DNA from: an uncultured Lachnospiraceae bacterium
Lineage (GTDB): Bacteria > Bacillota > Clostridia > Lachnospirales > Lachnospiraceae
DNA: 56,236 nt
Assembly (NCBI GenBank): GCA_910586725.1
Contig: CAJUJL010000017.1
Coordinates: forward strand, 1-56,236
Direction: 5' to 3'
Each line of letters starts with the position of its first letter. The first letter of the stretch is position 1. Shown here one piece after another: positions 1-7,709 of this stretch. The notes under the pieces were generated by a model, which saw only the letters and a program-made list of their open reading frames with translations, had not been told where the DNA came from and did not search any database. Made by a program: the position numbers and the translations under genes.

Positions 1-573
1 TTTCTCAACCTTCTTTCTTGGAATTCCCTATACTTGAATTATACAGGAAGCTCCTATATATACACAAAGAGAATCCTTTGTTTTGATGCTTTTTATTTGC
101 ATGATTATATCATTTTTTATCGAACCATACAAGCGGCCCCTCCATTAACGGAGAGGGGCTATATTTACGATATGCTTTTTTAAAAAGAGTTTACATAAAG
201 CCAGATTTTTCCTTTTTGAAAATTTTCTGTCCTTTCTTTTTCCTTGCAGTAAATTTTTATAAAATTAATAATTGTTTTTTATCTGTCAAATCTTTTTTCA
301 TTCAATTCTATACAATTTTCATTCCATTTTCTTTATTTTTATTCCATTAAATACATTGCCATACCTTTTGGCATTTCACATCCTGTACCTATTTTTTCCG
401 TTAAAAATGCCAAAACCTCCTATTTTAAATGGCCTTAAAATTGACCTATTGCACCAATTTTTCCCCCTCTCTATTTGCTTTTTCCAATTACACTTTCATT
501 TTTAATCCGGCGGTTTATTCTATAATCAACGCATGCGGAAGTTTAAATTAAAAAGTAAGATAGGAGAATATAT
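1..573. other. AT-rich stretch with no convincing gene
   Basis: This stretch is very AT-rich and has no open frame with a ribosome site and protein-like composition. It holds one GC-rich hairpin (136-159) and, just before the XRE gene, a TATAAT at 521-526 with no clear -35 box. The left end of the integrated element should lie here or beyond the window. I compared it by eye with the tRNA-Lys 3' end and the integrase side and found no matching att repeat. Confidence 0.6.
136..159. terminator. GC-rich hairpin, possible weak terminator
   Basis: GCCCCTC pairs with GAGGGGC across a ten-base loop. Neither side has a proper T run, so it may be a terminator for a gene left of the window or only a structural hairpin. 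Confidence 0.3.
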
Positions 574-891
574 ATGCAAAACAATAAAATTGAAAAACAA
601 GAATCTTATTATTATGAACGATTAAGGGATTTACGTATGAGCCTTGGATTAACCCAGAAACAAATGGCGGAGCGTTTAGGCGTTTCACGTACAACTGTCT
701 CAAACTATGAAAACGGCTCTTCCAGCCCCGGACAAGAGGTCATTCGAGAATACTGTTCCGCCGGGCATGTCAGCTACGAATGGTTAATAGATGGCAAAAA
801 ACGCGATACCCATTGCAATTTTCCCAATATGGAAAATCTGTCACGTACAGAAAAAAAGGAACTTGTAAAAAACTTAGTTGATGCTCTTTAA
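574..891 (+). CDS. XRE-family transcriptional regulator
   Basis: This 105-aa protein has a helix-turn-helix of the Cro/CI type at about residues 16-70, with the typical LGLTQKQMAERLGVSRTTVS pattern followed by YENG. The C-terminal third is short and charged and shows no known domain. It is preceded by AGATAGGAGAATATAT, giving a good ribosome site for the ATG at 574. It is the first gene of the integrated element and lies about 90 bp before the next gene, so it probably represses or times expression of the replication and transfer genes. This is inference from position; no operator was identified. Confidence 0.85.
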   Translation: MQNNKIEKQESYYYERLRDLRMSLGLTQKQMAERLGVSRTTVSNYENGSSSPGQEVIREYCSAGHVSYEWLIDGKKRDTHCNFPNMENLSRTEKKELVKNLVDAL

Positions 892-979
892 TATGCAAAA
901 AATTTAGCACATGATGACAATATTTCTGTCAAAATTCTTGATATGATAGCCTTACAAGAAAGAAAAAGGAGGTGATTTT

Positions 980-1231
980 ATGATTGCAACAGGAGAAGGC
1001 AGAATAGCGTCTGTCCGGCATGGCGTTTCCAAAAAAACAGGCAAAGAATATTTTGCTGTCAAAATTTTGGACACCGAAGCAGAGGAATTTGTGAATTTCT
1101 TCATCGAAGAGGAGCTTTTTAACGAATTGGAATCCCTGCCAAAAAATACGCCCGTCATACTGACCTTGAATCTGGCTCTTGCCAGCAAGTATTTCCGGCT
1201 TGAATCTATCGAGCCAATCGAAACTCGTTAA
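980..1231 (+). CDS. Small protein, possible OB-fold single-strand DNA-binding protein
   Basis: An 83-aa protein with a strong ribosome site (AAAGGAGGTGATTTT before ATG). Its pattern of short beta strands with a basic KKTGKEY turn, a LILT-like strand and a conserved final strand resembles small OB-fold helix-destabilizing proteins of filamentous phages and mobile elements, but no diagnostic motif is visible. It sits between the regulator and the ATPase/Rep genes of the element, where a single-strand DNA-binding protein would fit rolling-circle replication. I do not recognise the family with certainty; it could equally be a small element-specific protein of other function. Confidence 0.45.
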   Translation: MIATGEGRIASVRHGVSKKTGKEYFAVKILDTEAEEFVNFFIEEELFNELESLPKNTPVILTLNLALASKYFRLESIEPIETR

Positions 1232-1277
1232 TTTAGCATACGTCGGGCGGCATAGCCGCCCGGAAAGGAGTTATTTT

Positions 1278-1850
1278 ATGATTTATTTTAGTATTATTTT
1301 TTGTTTCCTGTCAAGCCTCATGTTAGGAATCTTGCTTGAACATTTATTCCACCCGGACTATTCGGTCACGCAGTGCACCCGGGCGTTAAGGAAAGCCATT
1401 CATGACGTGCTTGTCGGATTGTTTGGCAATTCTACCCGGCACGTTTTCGACGACCATCTCGAATCAGGATTCTGGAAAATCATCGACGGTTACAGAGACC
1501 CGGCATTTGACCCCGCTTTCAAAGTTGATTTTATTCAGGAAATCCCCTGCATAAAAATAAATTTTGTATCAAAAGACATTTTGCAGGAAGATGAACTGAA
1601 TAAGCTAAGCCGCTCAATCAGGCTAAAATTCAGCCATTATTTATGCGGCTACAACCTTAATTGGCTATTTTTTACGGAATATCATGTGCGCGATACACAA
1701 GTCAACGTAATTTTATTTTATTCGGAGCTTGACGAGGACAGACAGCCTCTTATGAAGCGATACCGCCAAGTGGTTCGGCTGAAATCCACGCCCGAAAACG
1801 GCGTCCTGCGTGATGACGCCTTAGACAAAGAGTTGCGCCATGGCCATTAA
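1278..1850 (+). CDS. Membrane-anchored protein of the element, unknown function
   Basis: A 190-aa protein starting at 1278, chosen because AAAGGAGTTATTTT stands directly before this ATG; a longer frame from 1179 would run through the upstream gene end. The first 25 residues (MIYFSIIFCFLSSLMLGILL) form one membrane segment. The remainder is soluble, mixed alpha/beta and charged, with no motif I recognise. Its last 11 bp overlap the start of the FtsK-type ATPase gene, so the two are probably translationally coupled and may work as a pair, for instance as a membrane partner that docks the ATPase. Confidence 0.7.
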   Translation: MIYFSIIFCFLSSLMLGILLEHLFHPDYSVTQCTRALRKAIHDVLVGLFGNSTRHVFDDHLESGFWKIIDGYRDPAFDPAFKVDFIQEIPCIKINFVSKDILQEDELNKLSRSIRLKFSHYLCGYNLNWLFFTEYHVRDTQVNVILFYSELDEDRQPLMKRYRQVVRLKSTPENGVLRDDALDKELRHGH

Positions 1851-2568
1851 GCTCGGTTATTCTCTGGCTTACTGGCAGAGCGGCTTGAAAGAGCCGTTCT
1901 GCTGGAATCCTGAATCCGTGCCGCATTTATTGATTGCCGGAATTACGGGAGGGGGAAAAACAGTCCTTGCCCAGTACATAATGAACCAGCTTTTGGATTC
2001 GCGGGCGGAAATTGCTATCTGCGACTTCAAGGCCGGCGGAGACTGGGACGGGATTGTCCCCGATTACGCGGAATATGCGGAATGCGACCGCCTTTTGAAC
2101 GCTTTTTACGGCTCTTTCATAGAAACTATCCGACAGAAACGCCATGAGGAAAAATTTCTTGTCTTTGACGAGTTTTGCAGTTTCGCGTTGTCAAAGGACA
2201 CAAAAGGATTCAAAGAACTCATGTCCAAAATAAGCCACGTTGCATTCATGGGGCGCAGTTTCGGCTATCATCTGGCATTCATCAGCCAGCAGTTCAACGC
2301 AAAGACTCTTGACACCGCCATAAGGGAGCAGTTCGGCATAAAAATATACATGGGTTCGTCAATCTCGACAGAATCCGCCGGAATGCTTTTCCCAAACTGC
2401 GAGATTGACAAAAGCGCAAAACTTCCGAAATACTGCGGATATATATCCATGCCGGAAAAGGAGCTTGACATCATGCAGATTCCTTTCGTGGAAAAGCCGG
2501 AAAGATTAAAAAGCCTTCTCATGGAAAAAGGAGGACAACGCTTTAAGGAAAACGCCGGACACGGCTGA
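1840..2568 (+). CDS. FtsK/SpoIIIE-type DNA-pumping ATPase, minimal
   Basis: A 242-aa single-domain P-loop ATPase. Walker A is GITGGGKT near residue 35, Walker B is FLVFDEF near residue 107, and the strand AEIAICDFKAGGD between them matches the FtsK/HerA family. It lacks the membrane and gamma domains of chromosomal FtsK. The preceding gene supplies a membrane segment and overlaps by 11 bp. Within the element it is likely to move single- or double-stranded DNA during transfer or to assist segregation. Mobile elements of Firmicutes often carry FtsK-type coupling proteins, so a transfer role is the favoured inference. Confidence 0.8.
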   Translation: MAIKLGYSLAYWQSGLKEPFCWNPESVPHLLIAGITGGGKTVLAQYIMNQLLDSRAEIAICDFKAGGDWDGIVPDYAEYAECDRLLNAFYGSFIETIRQKRHEEKFLVFDEFCSFALSKDTKGFKELMSKISHVAFMGRSFGYHLAFISQQFNAKTLDTAIREQFGIKIYMGSSISTESAGMLFPNCEIDKSAKLPKYCGYISMPEKELDIMQIPFVEKPERLKSLLMEKGGQRFKENAGHG

Positions 2569-2583
2569 CCGCCTACGGCGGTC
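2567..2583. repeat. Small perfect hairpin at the ATPase gene end
   Basis: GACCGCC and GGCGGTC form a 7-bp stem with a three-base loop directly on the ATPase stop codon. It is 15 bp before the larger origin-like stem-loop. It may terminate transcription or form part of the origin region. Confidence 0.5.
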
Positions 2584-2597
2584 AGGAAGTGGCGGCG

Positions 2598-2623
2598 GTG
2601 GGCTGTCAGTGTTACCAGCCCAC
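2598..2623 (+). other. Candidate rolling-circle origin stem-loop
   Basis: GTGGGCTG and CAGCCCAC form a perfect 8-bp GC-rich stem around the loop TCAGTGTTAC. The loop contains CAGTGTTAC (2607-2615), which matches seven of nine positions of TAGTATTAC, the nonanucleotide nicked by CRESS-DNA Reps. It lies 130 bp upstream of a rep gene with matching domain layout. The alternative is a plain terminator for the ATPase gene, because TTTT follows the stem. The loop match and position favour an origin, but this is a hand comparison. Confidence 0.5.
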
Positions 2624-2752
2624 TTTTGTGACTGTGAAAAATCTAAATGTTCCTTTATTTACAAGGCTTTCCGCAGTCCAATCGTTCACGCTCCGGCTGT
2701 GACGTTTCTAATTACCGTGAATTTCACAACATTTTCAGGAGGATTTATCATT

Positions 2753-3856
2753 ATGGGATTTTCAACGGACACGAAAGGACGCGCATTCGTCGCGACCGTC
2801 CAGATTAAAAACATGCAGTCCATGGGGCTGGAAGAAAAAGAATACAAAAACCCGGAATATCTTGCTAATTTTTTAACTTCCCTCTGGGAAGACAGCGGCA
2901 AAGGGCGTTCCTGCGCCGTAGCCGTCTGTATGAGCGCAGACGGGCTGTACCATGCGCACATGGCTTTATACGGCAACACGACAACGCTGAAAAAAGTTTC
3001 TGACACCCTCTTCCACTCCCACGTCGAGCCACAGCTCGGAGGGAAGAAAGAACTCTCCGCATATCTGCTCAAGCAGGGGAAATATGAGGAAAAGGGAGAA
3101 GAAGTCCTGTTTCTAAATGGCATGGAAAACATTCAGAACGCGCAGGGAAAAAGAAGCGACTTAGAGGATATAGAAGAAATGCTGTTAAAGGGCATGACGC
3201 CGCAGGAAATACTTGACAAAAGCTTCCGTTACTACAAATATGAAAAAATGATTCTCCACGCATACATCAGCCAGAGGATACAGGAATCCCCGGTCAAACA
3301 GGACGTATACTGCGAATACCATGTGGGGGAGAGCGCTTCCGGCAAGACATACACTTATTTCCAGCTCTGCGAAAAGCACGGGGCAGACAGCATTTACCTC
3401 CTGACGGATTACGACAACAACGCTTCGGGCGGCCTGGATTCCTATATGAAGAACGGCGCGCCGCCTATCCTGTTCATGGACGAATTCAAAGGGTTTGGGA
3501 TTACATACGGAAAGCTCTTGACAATGCTGAACGGGTACACGCGCATGCAGACGCATTCACGCTATGCGAACACGTTCAACCTCTGGGACACGGTCTACAT
3601 CACTTCCGTGTATCCGCCCGAAAACATCTATAAAATCATGGTCGCGCATGAATTCCAGGACGTGGATTCTTATACGCAGCTGCTCCGGAGGATTAACAGA
3701 ATCGTATTCCACTATACCGAAAACGGGCAGTACAAAACATACGCCATTGACAGCAGGGAATACAAGGGCTACGAGGATTTAAGGGAGAGGGCAGCGGGCG
3801 GCTTTGCAAAGCTCCCTGACGCGGAACTCCCAAACCTGCCCTTTAAAGAAAGCTAA
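2753..3856 (+). CDS. CRESS-DNA-like replication initiator (HUH endonuclease plus P-loop helicase domain)
   Basis: A 367-aa protein; the start at 2753 has AGGAGG seven bases upstream, and a longer frame from 2609 would include the origin-like region. Rep motif I is FVATVQIKN (about 12-20), the HUH motif is YHAHMALYG (about 68-76), and the catalytic tyrosine motif is AYLLKQGKYEE (about 101-111), close to the YxxKxG of circovirus-like Reps. A second domain has Walker A GESASGKT (near 188) and Walker B PILFMDEF (near 237), as in superfamily 3 helicases, followed by an RRI sensor-like patch. It should nick the plus-strand origin covalently and unwind DNA for rolling-circle replication. Bacterial plasmid Reps of this kind are regarded as relatives of eukaryotic ssDNA virus Reps. 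Exact subgroup is not determinable by eye. Confidence 0.8.
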   Translation: MGFSTDTKGRAFVATVQIKNMQSMGLEEKEYKNPEYLANFLTSLWEDSGKGRSCAVAVCMSADGLYHAHMALYGNTTTLKKVSDTLFHSHVEPQLGGKKELSAYLLKQGKYEEKGEEVLFLNGMENIQNAQGKRSDLEDIEEMLLKGMTPQEILDKSFRYYKYEKMILHAYISQRIQESPVKQDVYCEYHVGESASGKTYTYFQLCEKHGADSIYLLTDYDNNASGGLDSYMKNGAPPILFMDEFKGFGITYGKLLTMLNGYTRMQTHSRYANTFNLWDTVYITSVYPPENIYKIMVAHEFQDVDSYTQLLRRINRIVFHYTENGQYKTYAIDSREYKGYEDLRERAAGGFAKLPDAELPNLPFKES

Positions 3857-3928
3857 CATAATACAAAACATCAGAAAGAAAGGAGCGAATGCTGAAACAT
3901 GGGTTGCGAATACCTAAAAACTGAAACG

Positions 3929-3958
3929 CCTGAATGCCTAAACACCTGAATGCTTAAA
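3929..3958 (+). repeat. Imperfect direct repeats before the integrase gene
   Basis: CCTGAATGCCTAAA (3929-3942) and CCTGAATGCTTAAA (3945-3958) differ at one base and lie 16 bp apart start to start, with a weaker third resemblance at about 3911. They could be integrase arm sites, an excision-factor site or an iteron. No gene occupies this gap. Confidence 0.5.
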
Positions 3959-3986
3959 TACAAAAAACTCATTACAGCGGAATGCT

Positions 3987-5297
3987 ATGGCAGAAAAAGA
4001 GCATTACGAAATGGAGGATTTATCCCCACAGGCCATAAAGGCCTTGCGGAACGCACTCTCATGCGGTAATATAAACCTGAATGATGTGTTGCAATGGGAT
4101 GAAGACATGAGAAAAAAAGAAATCCTTGCAAAACATAAATTTCCTGTCACTTACGGGAAATCTGACAACAGCTGGCATACTTACGTGCCGGACGAAGACA
4201 AACCAAACAAAAGAAAATCCGTTGCCAAAAGAAAACGGGAAGATTTGGAGGCGTACCTTGTAAAATTCTATCAGGAACGGGAAAAATCCAGTCAGAAACA
4301 GCTGGAAACACTGGAATCGTTTTACCCTGTCTGGTTACAGCATAAAAGTCTGCAAACCACACAAAACGATTACATAAAACGGATTGATTCCGACTGGAAC
4401 AAATACTATGCCAAAAATCCGATTATTAAAATACCACTGGTCAAACTTACCGCCGGTTATCTGGATGACTGGCGCCACCGGGCAGTCAAAGAATTATGCC
4501 TGACGAAAACACAGTATTATAACATGAGCATCATACTCCGGCAGGGGCTCCAATATGCGTTTGACACACAGGTGATTTGCTCTAACCCTTTTGAAAATGT
4601 CAGGATAGACGCAAAGCTGTTTACCAGACCAAGAAAAAAAACAGACAAAGAAGAAGTTTTCCTTTATGAAGAACAGGCGGCGTTAGAAAAGGCGGCGTAT
4701 GAGGAATTTTTGAAATCCGGATGCACGTTTTCCCTTGCAATCCCCCTTGCGTTCCAGCTCGGAACAAGGGTTGGCGAATGCGTTGCGCTGAAATTTTCAG
4801 ACATTACAGACGAAAATTATATCCATGTGCAGAGAATGGAAGTGGACGACTACATCCTGACAGAAGACAACAGAATCCTGAAAAAAGGCCATAAAATCGT
4901 AGAGCATACAAAATCGGATGCAGGAGACAGGGAAATCTACCTGACAAAAAAAGCCAAAGAGATCATCCGCACAATCTATGATTTTAATAAAGAACACGGA
5001 TTCCCAACGGACGGATTCATCTTTGTAAATGAAAACGGCAATGCCCACAGGCACGGCATAGACTACCGTTTGAGAAAATGCTGCCGCATGGCAAAAATAG
5101 AGGAACGTTCCACGCATAAGCTCCGGAAATCCTATGCAAGCTCCCTGATTGACAGCGGCGAAATCAATATCAAACAGATCATGCGGCTTATGGGGCATAC
5201 TTCCGCTAAAACAACTTACGGGAATTACTGTTTCAACCGGAAAGGGAAAACGCAGACACAGGAAGCAATCGAAAAAGCGCTTGAAATCCATGTATAA
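3987..5297 (+). CDS. Tyrosine recombinase integrase
   Basis: A 436-aa phage-type integrase. The N-terminal 60 residues and the following basic part resemble arm-type DNA-binding segments; the core-binding domain spans about 105-200. The catalytic domain keeps Arg in GTRVGECVALK (near 255), HKLRKSYAS (HxxR, near 373), the second His in LMGHTSAKTTYGNY and the nucleophilic Tyr in that same segment. The ribosome site is weak (GCGGAATGCT), which may keep expression low. It stands at the end of the element next to a tRNA-Lys gene and probably integrates at the tRNA 3' end. No separate excisionase gene was found. Confidence 0.92.
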   Translation: MAEKEHYEMEDLSPQAIKALRNALSCGNINLNDVLQWDEDMRKKEILAKHKFPVTYGKSDNSWHTYVPDEDKPNKRKSVAKRKREDLEAYLVKFYQEREKSSQKQLETLESFYPVWLQHKSLQTTQNDYIKRIDSDWNKYYAKNPIIKIPLVKLTAGYLDDWRHRAVKELCLTKTQYYNMSIILRQGLQYAFDTQVICSNPFENVRIDAKLFTRPRKKTDKEEVFLYEEQAALEKAAYEEFLKSGCTFSLAIPLAFQLGTRVGECVALKFSDITDENYIHVQRMEVDDYILTEDNRILKKGHKIVEHTKSDAGDREIYLTKKAKEIIRTIYDFNKEHGFPTDGFIFVNENGNAHRHGIDYRLRKCCRMAKIEERSTHKLRKSYASSLIDSGEINIKQIMRLMGHTSAKTTYGNYCFNRKGKTQTQEAIEKALEIHV

Positions 5298-5302
5298 AGA
5301 AA

Positions 5303-5322
5303 AAGTGTAATCAAGTGTAATC
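5303..5322 (+). repeat. Tandem 10-bp repeat after the integrase stop
   Basis: AAGTGTAATC occurs twice head to tail immediately after the integrase gene, followed by AA. Position between integrase and tRNA target suggests arm-type integrase binding sites. Function is inferred only from position. Confidence 0.5.
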
Positions 5323-5336
5323 AAACTTTTGAAAAC

Positions 5337-5373
5337 ACAAAAAAACGGGAACCCTTATTTTCTAAGGATTCCC
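5337..5373 (-). terminator. Terminator of the tRNA operon
   Basis: On the minus strand GGGAATCCTTA and TAAGGGTTCCC form a stem with one mismatch, followed by CGTTTTTTT. It lies 14 bp past the 3' end of tRNA-Lys and therefore closes the six-tRNA transcript. It could also stop integrase transcripts, but there is no T run in that direction. Confidence 0.8.
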
Positions 5374-5386
5374 ACACACTTACAAA

Positions 5387-5459
5387 TGAGACATCGGGGG
5401 CTCGAACCCCGGACAACTTGATTAAAAGTCAAGTGCTCTACCACCTGAGCTAATGTCCC
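5387..5459 (-). tRNA. tRNA-Lys (anticodon TTT)
   Basis: Full cloverleaf by eye: acceptor GGGACAT with ATGTCTC, D arm AGCTCAGGTGGTAGAGC, anticodon loop CTTTTAA, T arm GGGGTTCGAGCCCC. There is a G-U pair at position 2 of the acceptor. CCA is not encoded. It is the last gene of the tRNA operon and the probable integration target of the adjacent element. Confidence 0.95.
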
Positions 5460-5489
5460 ATATAATCAAACAAATCTGCTAAATTCGAA

Positions 5490-5561
5490 CTGGGCTAACC
5501 AGATTCGAACTGGTGAATGCAGGAGTCAAAGTCCTGTGCCTTACCGCTTGGCGATAGCCCA
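5490..5561 (-). tRNA. tRNA-Gln (anticodon TTG)
   Basis: Acceptor TGGGCTA with TAGCCCA, anticodon loop CTTTGAC, T arm ACCAGTTCGAATCTGGT. CCA is not encoded. Confidence 0.95.
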
Positions 5562-5593
5562 ATAACTTGTACTTCTGCCTTTGCACAAGTAAA

Positions 5594-5668
5594 GGTGGAT
5601 ACAGGGATTCGAACCCTGGGCCTCCAGAGCCACAATCTGGCGCGCTAACCAACTGCGCTATACCCACC
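5594..5668 (-). tRNA. tRNA-His (anticodon GTG)
   Basis: Acceptor GTGGGTA with TATCCAC, an encoded extra 5' G opposite the discriminator C as usual for tRNA-His, anticodon loop TTGTGGC. Confidence 0.95.
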
Positions 5669-5674
5669 ATAAAA

Positions 5675-5748
<74 letters not shown>

Positions 5749-5765
5749 ACAGCCTAAAAAGGCTA

Positions 5766-5836
5766 AGCGGGTGATGGGAATCGAACCCACGTATCCAGCT
5801 TGGAAGGCTGGTGTTCTACCATTGAACTACACCCGC
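5766..5836 (-). tRNA. tRNA-Gly (anticodon TCC)
   Basis: Acceptor GCGGGTG with CACCCGC, D arm AGTTCAATGGTAGAAC, anticodon loop CTTCCAA. Confidence 0.95.
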
Positions 5837-5842
5837 AGACAA

Positions 5843-5917
5843 TCGGGGTGACAGGATTCGAACCTGCGGCCTCCTGGTCCCAAACCAGGCGCTCTAGCCA
5901 AGCTGAGCCACACCCCG
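5843..5917 (-). tRNA. tRNA-Pro (anticodon TGG)
   Basis: Acceptor CGGGGTG with CACCCCG, anticodon loop TTTGGGA, T arm GCAGGTTCGAATCCTGT. First gene of the operon Pro-Gly-Arg-His-Gln-Lys. Confidence 0.95.
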
Positions 5918-5961
5918 TAAACAACATGCATTGTTTCCGCTTCATTTATAACGCAAGTAGT

Positions 5962-5990
5962 ATTATATCGAAAGAAAAACAAATTGTCAA
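5962..5990 (-). promoter_or_regulatory. Consensus promoter of the tRNA operon
   Basis: On the minus strand TTGACA (5985-5990) and TATAAT (5962-5967) are separated by 17 bp, a perfect vegetative promoter, about 45 bp before tRNA-Pro. Confidence 0.92.
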
Positions 5991-6053
5991 CCTTTTTTAA
6001 ATGAAATTTGTCAAAAAAATTCTAAACGCCTCTGCTTTCTTTTTTGCAATGCA

Positions 6054-6106
6054 TCTGCGGCGGTACATAAAATGAGATTTTTCGTCATTTTATGTACCGC
6101 CGCAGA
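6054..6106. repeat. 22-bp perfect inverted repeat with 9-base loop
   Basis: A 22-bp arm beginning TCTGCGGCGGTACATAAAAT (6054-6075) pairs without mismatch with 6085-6106. It lies between the tRNA operon promoter and the end of the AMP-ligase gene. There is no T run beside it, so it is not a standard terminator, although it could still stop or protect transcripts. It may be a palindromic repeat unit. Confidence 0.75.
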
Positions 6107-6179
6107 CGCCACGAAAAAATCCATACCCGGACAAACGCATATCTGCCGGACAGTAAATCATCCCTGCGCCTTCCGCTGC

Positions 6180-7697
6180 CTAATCCTGACTCCTCTTAAT
6201 TTTGCGGGCCGCCGTCTTCTCAAACTCCCTGTCACGCACTTTAATCTTTGCCACTCTTTTATAAAGCGGAGCTTCCTGATTATAAGCGTCAACCACCTTC
6301 TGAAGCGCTGCGTTTAAGTCTGTAATCTGGTGTTTTTCAGCATACTCCAGGTCAGGATAAATCTCGGCTTCAATCACGCCATCGCTCTCACGGGCCAGAA
6401 TTTCCTGTACCAGTCTGTGCTCTGAAAGCTTATTCTCAATTTCCTCCGGAGAAACATTTTCCCCGTTTTTGGTAATAATCAGATTTTTCTTTCTTCCGGT
6501 CAAGAAAATAAAACCATCCTCATCCACATACCCAAGATCCCCTGTTTTCAGCCAGCCGTCTTCGGTAAGCGTTTCTTTGGTTTCTTTCTCCATCTGGTAA
6601 TATCCCTGCATCACGCTGCTGCCTTTCACCCAAAGTTCTTCATCCACAACTTTAGCCGTACAATTTGGCATCAGCTTTCCGACAGACCCATGTTTGCGGT
6701 TCCAATCCAGATTTGTGCTGATCACAGGCGCGCATTCCGTCATGCCGTAGCCCTGTAAAATCGTAATGCCATATTTTTCAAACAACGTAATCCATGCAGG
6801 ATTCAAATATGCGCCGCCGCTGCAAATCGTATGCAGACGCTCACCGAACACTTCTTTTTTTACAATTTCAGGCGGAAGGGCAGACGCATCCTCTAATTTT
6901 TTTGCAAACGATTCAATCATCATCGGCACCATCAAAATCATATCCGGTCCAAACAGCTTGATATTTTTGGCCACGCGCATAATAGAATCATTGATGCAGA
7001 TAATGCTTCCAAGCGAAATTCCTTTTAAAATGTCCATACTAAGACAATAGGCATGATGAATGGGAAGCACAGAAAGAATCACCGTTCTGGACGGAATGCG
7101 CATATCCAGGCAAGTAGCGTTTTCCGCCATGTTTCTATGCGTCAGCATAACGCCTTTGCTTTTTCCCGTCGTGCCTGAAGTAAACATAATCGTACAGAGA
7201 TCTTCGGGATTGGCCCACGCGTCAAAACCGCATTTGCTCTCTTCCAAAAGCCGCTTCATAGAAAAAACGTCTCCTTCGTGCTCCTCTTTTTGCATAGAAA
7301 TGATTTTTTTCAGCTTGGGACAGTTCTTTTTTGCAAGCTCCGCCACATCGGCGCGGATTTCGTCATAAACAAGCGCCGTTACATCGGCGCGGTCAATCAA
7401 CTCGCACAGCTCCGCTGCCGGAAGCGCCACGTCCAAAGGAACAGACACGCTGCTGCAGTTTACCGTCCCGAGATAAGCCACCATCCAGTAATACGACGTC
7501 ATTCCGACAATTGCCACATGCGCGCCCTGCATTTCCATATTTTTTAACGCTCCGGAAAAATGCTCGCTGTCTTCCCGCAGCTGCGTATAGGTTTTGGACT
7601 CTGTCTGATCTTTTCCGATTTTGTAACGAATGGCGTCCTGATCGCCGAATCTCTCCTGTGCCTGCACTAAAATCTCACGAATTGTATTACATACCAT
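6180..7697 (-). CDS. AMP-dependent acyl/aminoacyl ligase
   Basis: A 505-aa member of the ANL adenylating enzymes. It has the P-loop-like TSGTTGKSKGVMLTH near residue 172, the A5 motif GYGMTECAP near 318, the A7 motif LKTGDLGYVDEDG near 394, the hinge GRKKNLIITKNGENVSPEE near 410 and the C-terminal lysine region KTAARKIKR. It should activate a carboxylic acid (fatty or amino acid) as an adenylate and load it onto the carrier protein encoded 12 bp upstream. It is the last gene of a five-gene operon that also encodes a condensation-domain protein. The substrate cannot be read from the sequence. Confidence 0.85.
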   Translation of the reverse strand: MVCNTIREILVQAQERFGDQDAIRYKIGKDQTESKTYTQLREDSEHFSGALKNMEMQGAHVAIVGMTSYYWMVAYLGTVNCSSVSVPLDVALPAAELCELIDRADVTALVYDEIRADVAELAKKNCPKLKKIISMQKEEHEGDVFSMKRLLEESKCGFDAWANPEDLCTIMFTSGTTGKSKGVMLTHRNMAENATCLDMRIPSRTVILSVLPIHHAYCLSMDILKGISLGSIICINDSIMRVAKNIKLFGPDMILMVPMMIESFAKKLEDASALPPEIVKKEVFGERLHTICSGGAYLNPAWITLFEKYGITILQGYGMTECAPVISTNLDWNRKHGSVGKLMPNCTAKVVDEELWVKGSSVMQGYYQMEKETKETLTEDGWLKTGDLGYVDEDGFIFLTGRKKNLIITKNGENVSPEEIENKLSEHRLVQEILARESDGVIEAEIYPDLEYAEKHQITDLNAALQKVVDAYNQEAPLYKRVAKIKVRDREFEKTAARKIKRSQD

Positions 7698-7709
7698 AAC
7701 GCTTCCTCC

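Larger units (their letters stand above)
574..5380 (+). mobile_element. Integrated plasmid-like element with CRESS-type Rep and tyrosine integrase
   Basis: Six plus-strand genes form a compact module: XRE regulator, OB-like small protein, membrane protein, FtsK-type ATPase, HUH Rep with P-loop domain, tyrosine integrase. The integrase ends 90 bp from the 3' end of a tRNA-Lys gene, a classic integration site. The neighbouring chromosomal genes are housekeeping and mostly on the other strand. The left boundary is not defined because no att repeat was found; the right boundary is taken as the tRNA-Lys side. The gene set lacks relaxase and type IV secretion genes, so this is not a full conjugative element. 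It could be a mobilizable or FtsK-transferred replicon. CRESS-like Reps on bacterial plasmids that also integrate are known (pCRESS groups); assignment here rests on motifs read by eye. Confidence 0.7.

Noticed and set aside
272..505. 77-aa open frame on the plus strand
   Set aside because: Phe/Ile/Leu-rich translation of AT-rich sequence, no ribosome site and no promoter; likely chance.
3889..3924. 11-codon frame with AGGAG upstream, possible excisionase or leader peptide
   Set aside because: Far too short for an excisionase and the ribosome site is only three bases from the ATG.
5957..5965. TAGTATTAT, similar to the CRESS nonanucleotide
   Set aside because: It is the -10 region of the tRNA promoter read on the other strand and has no stem around it.
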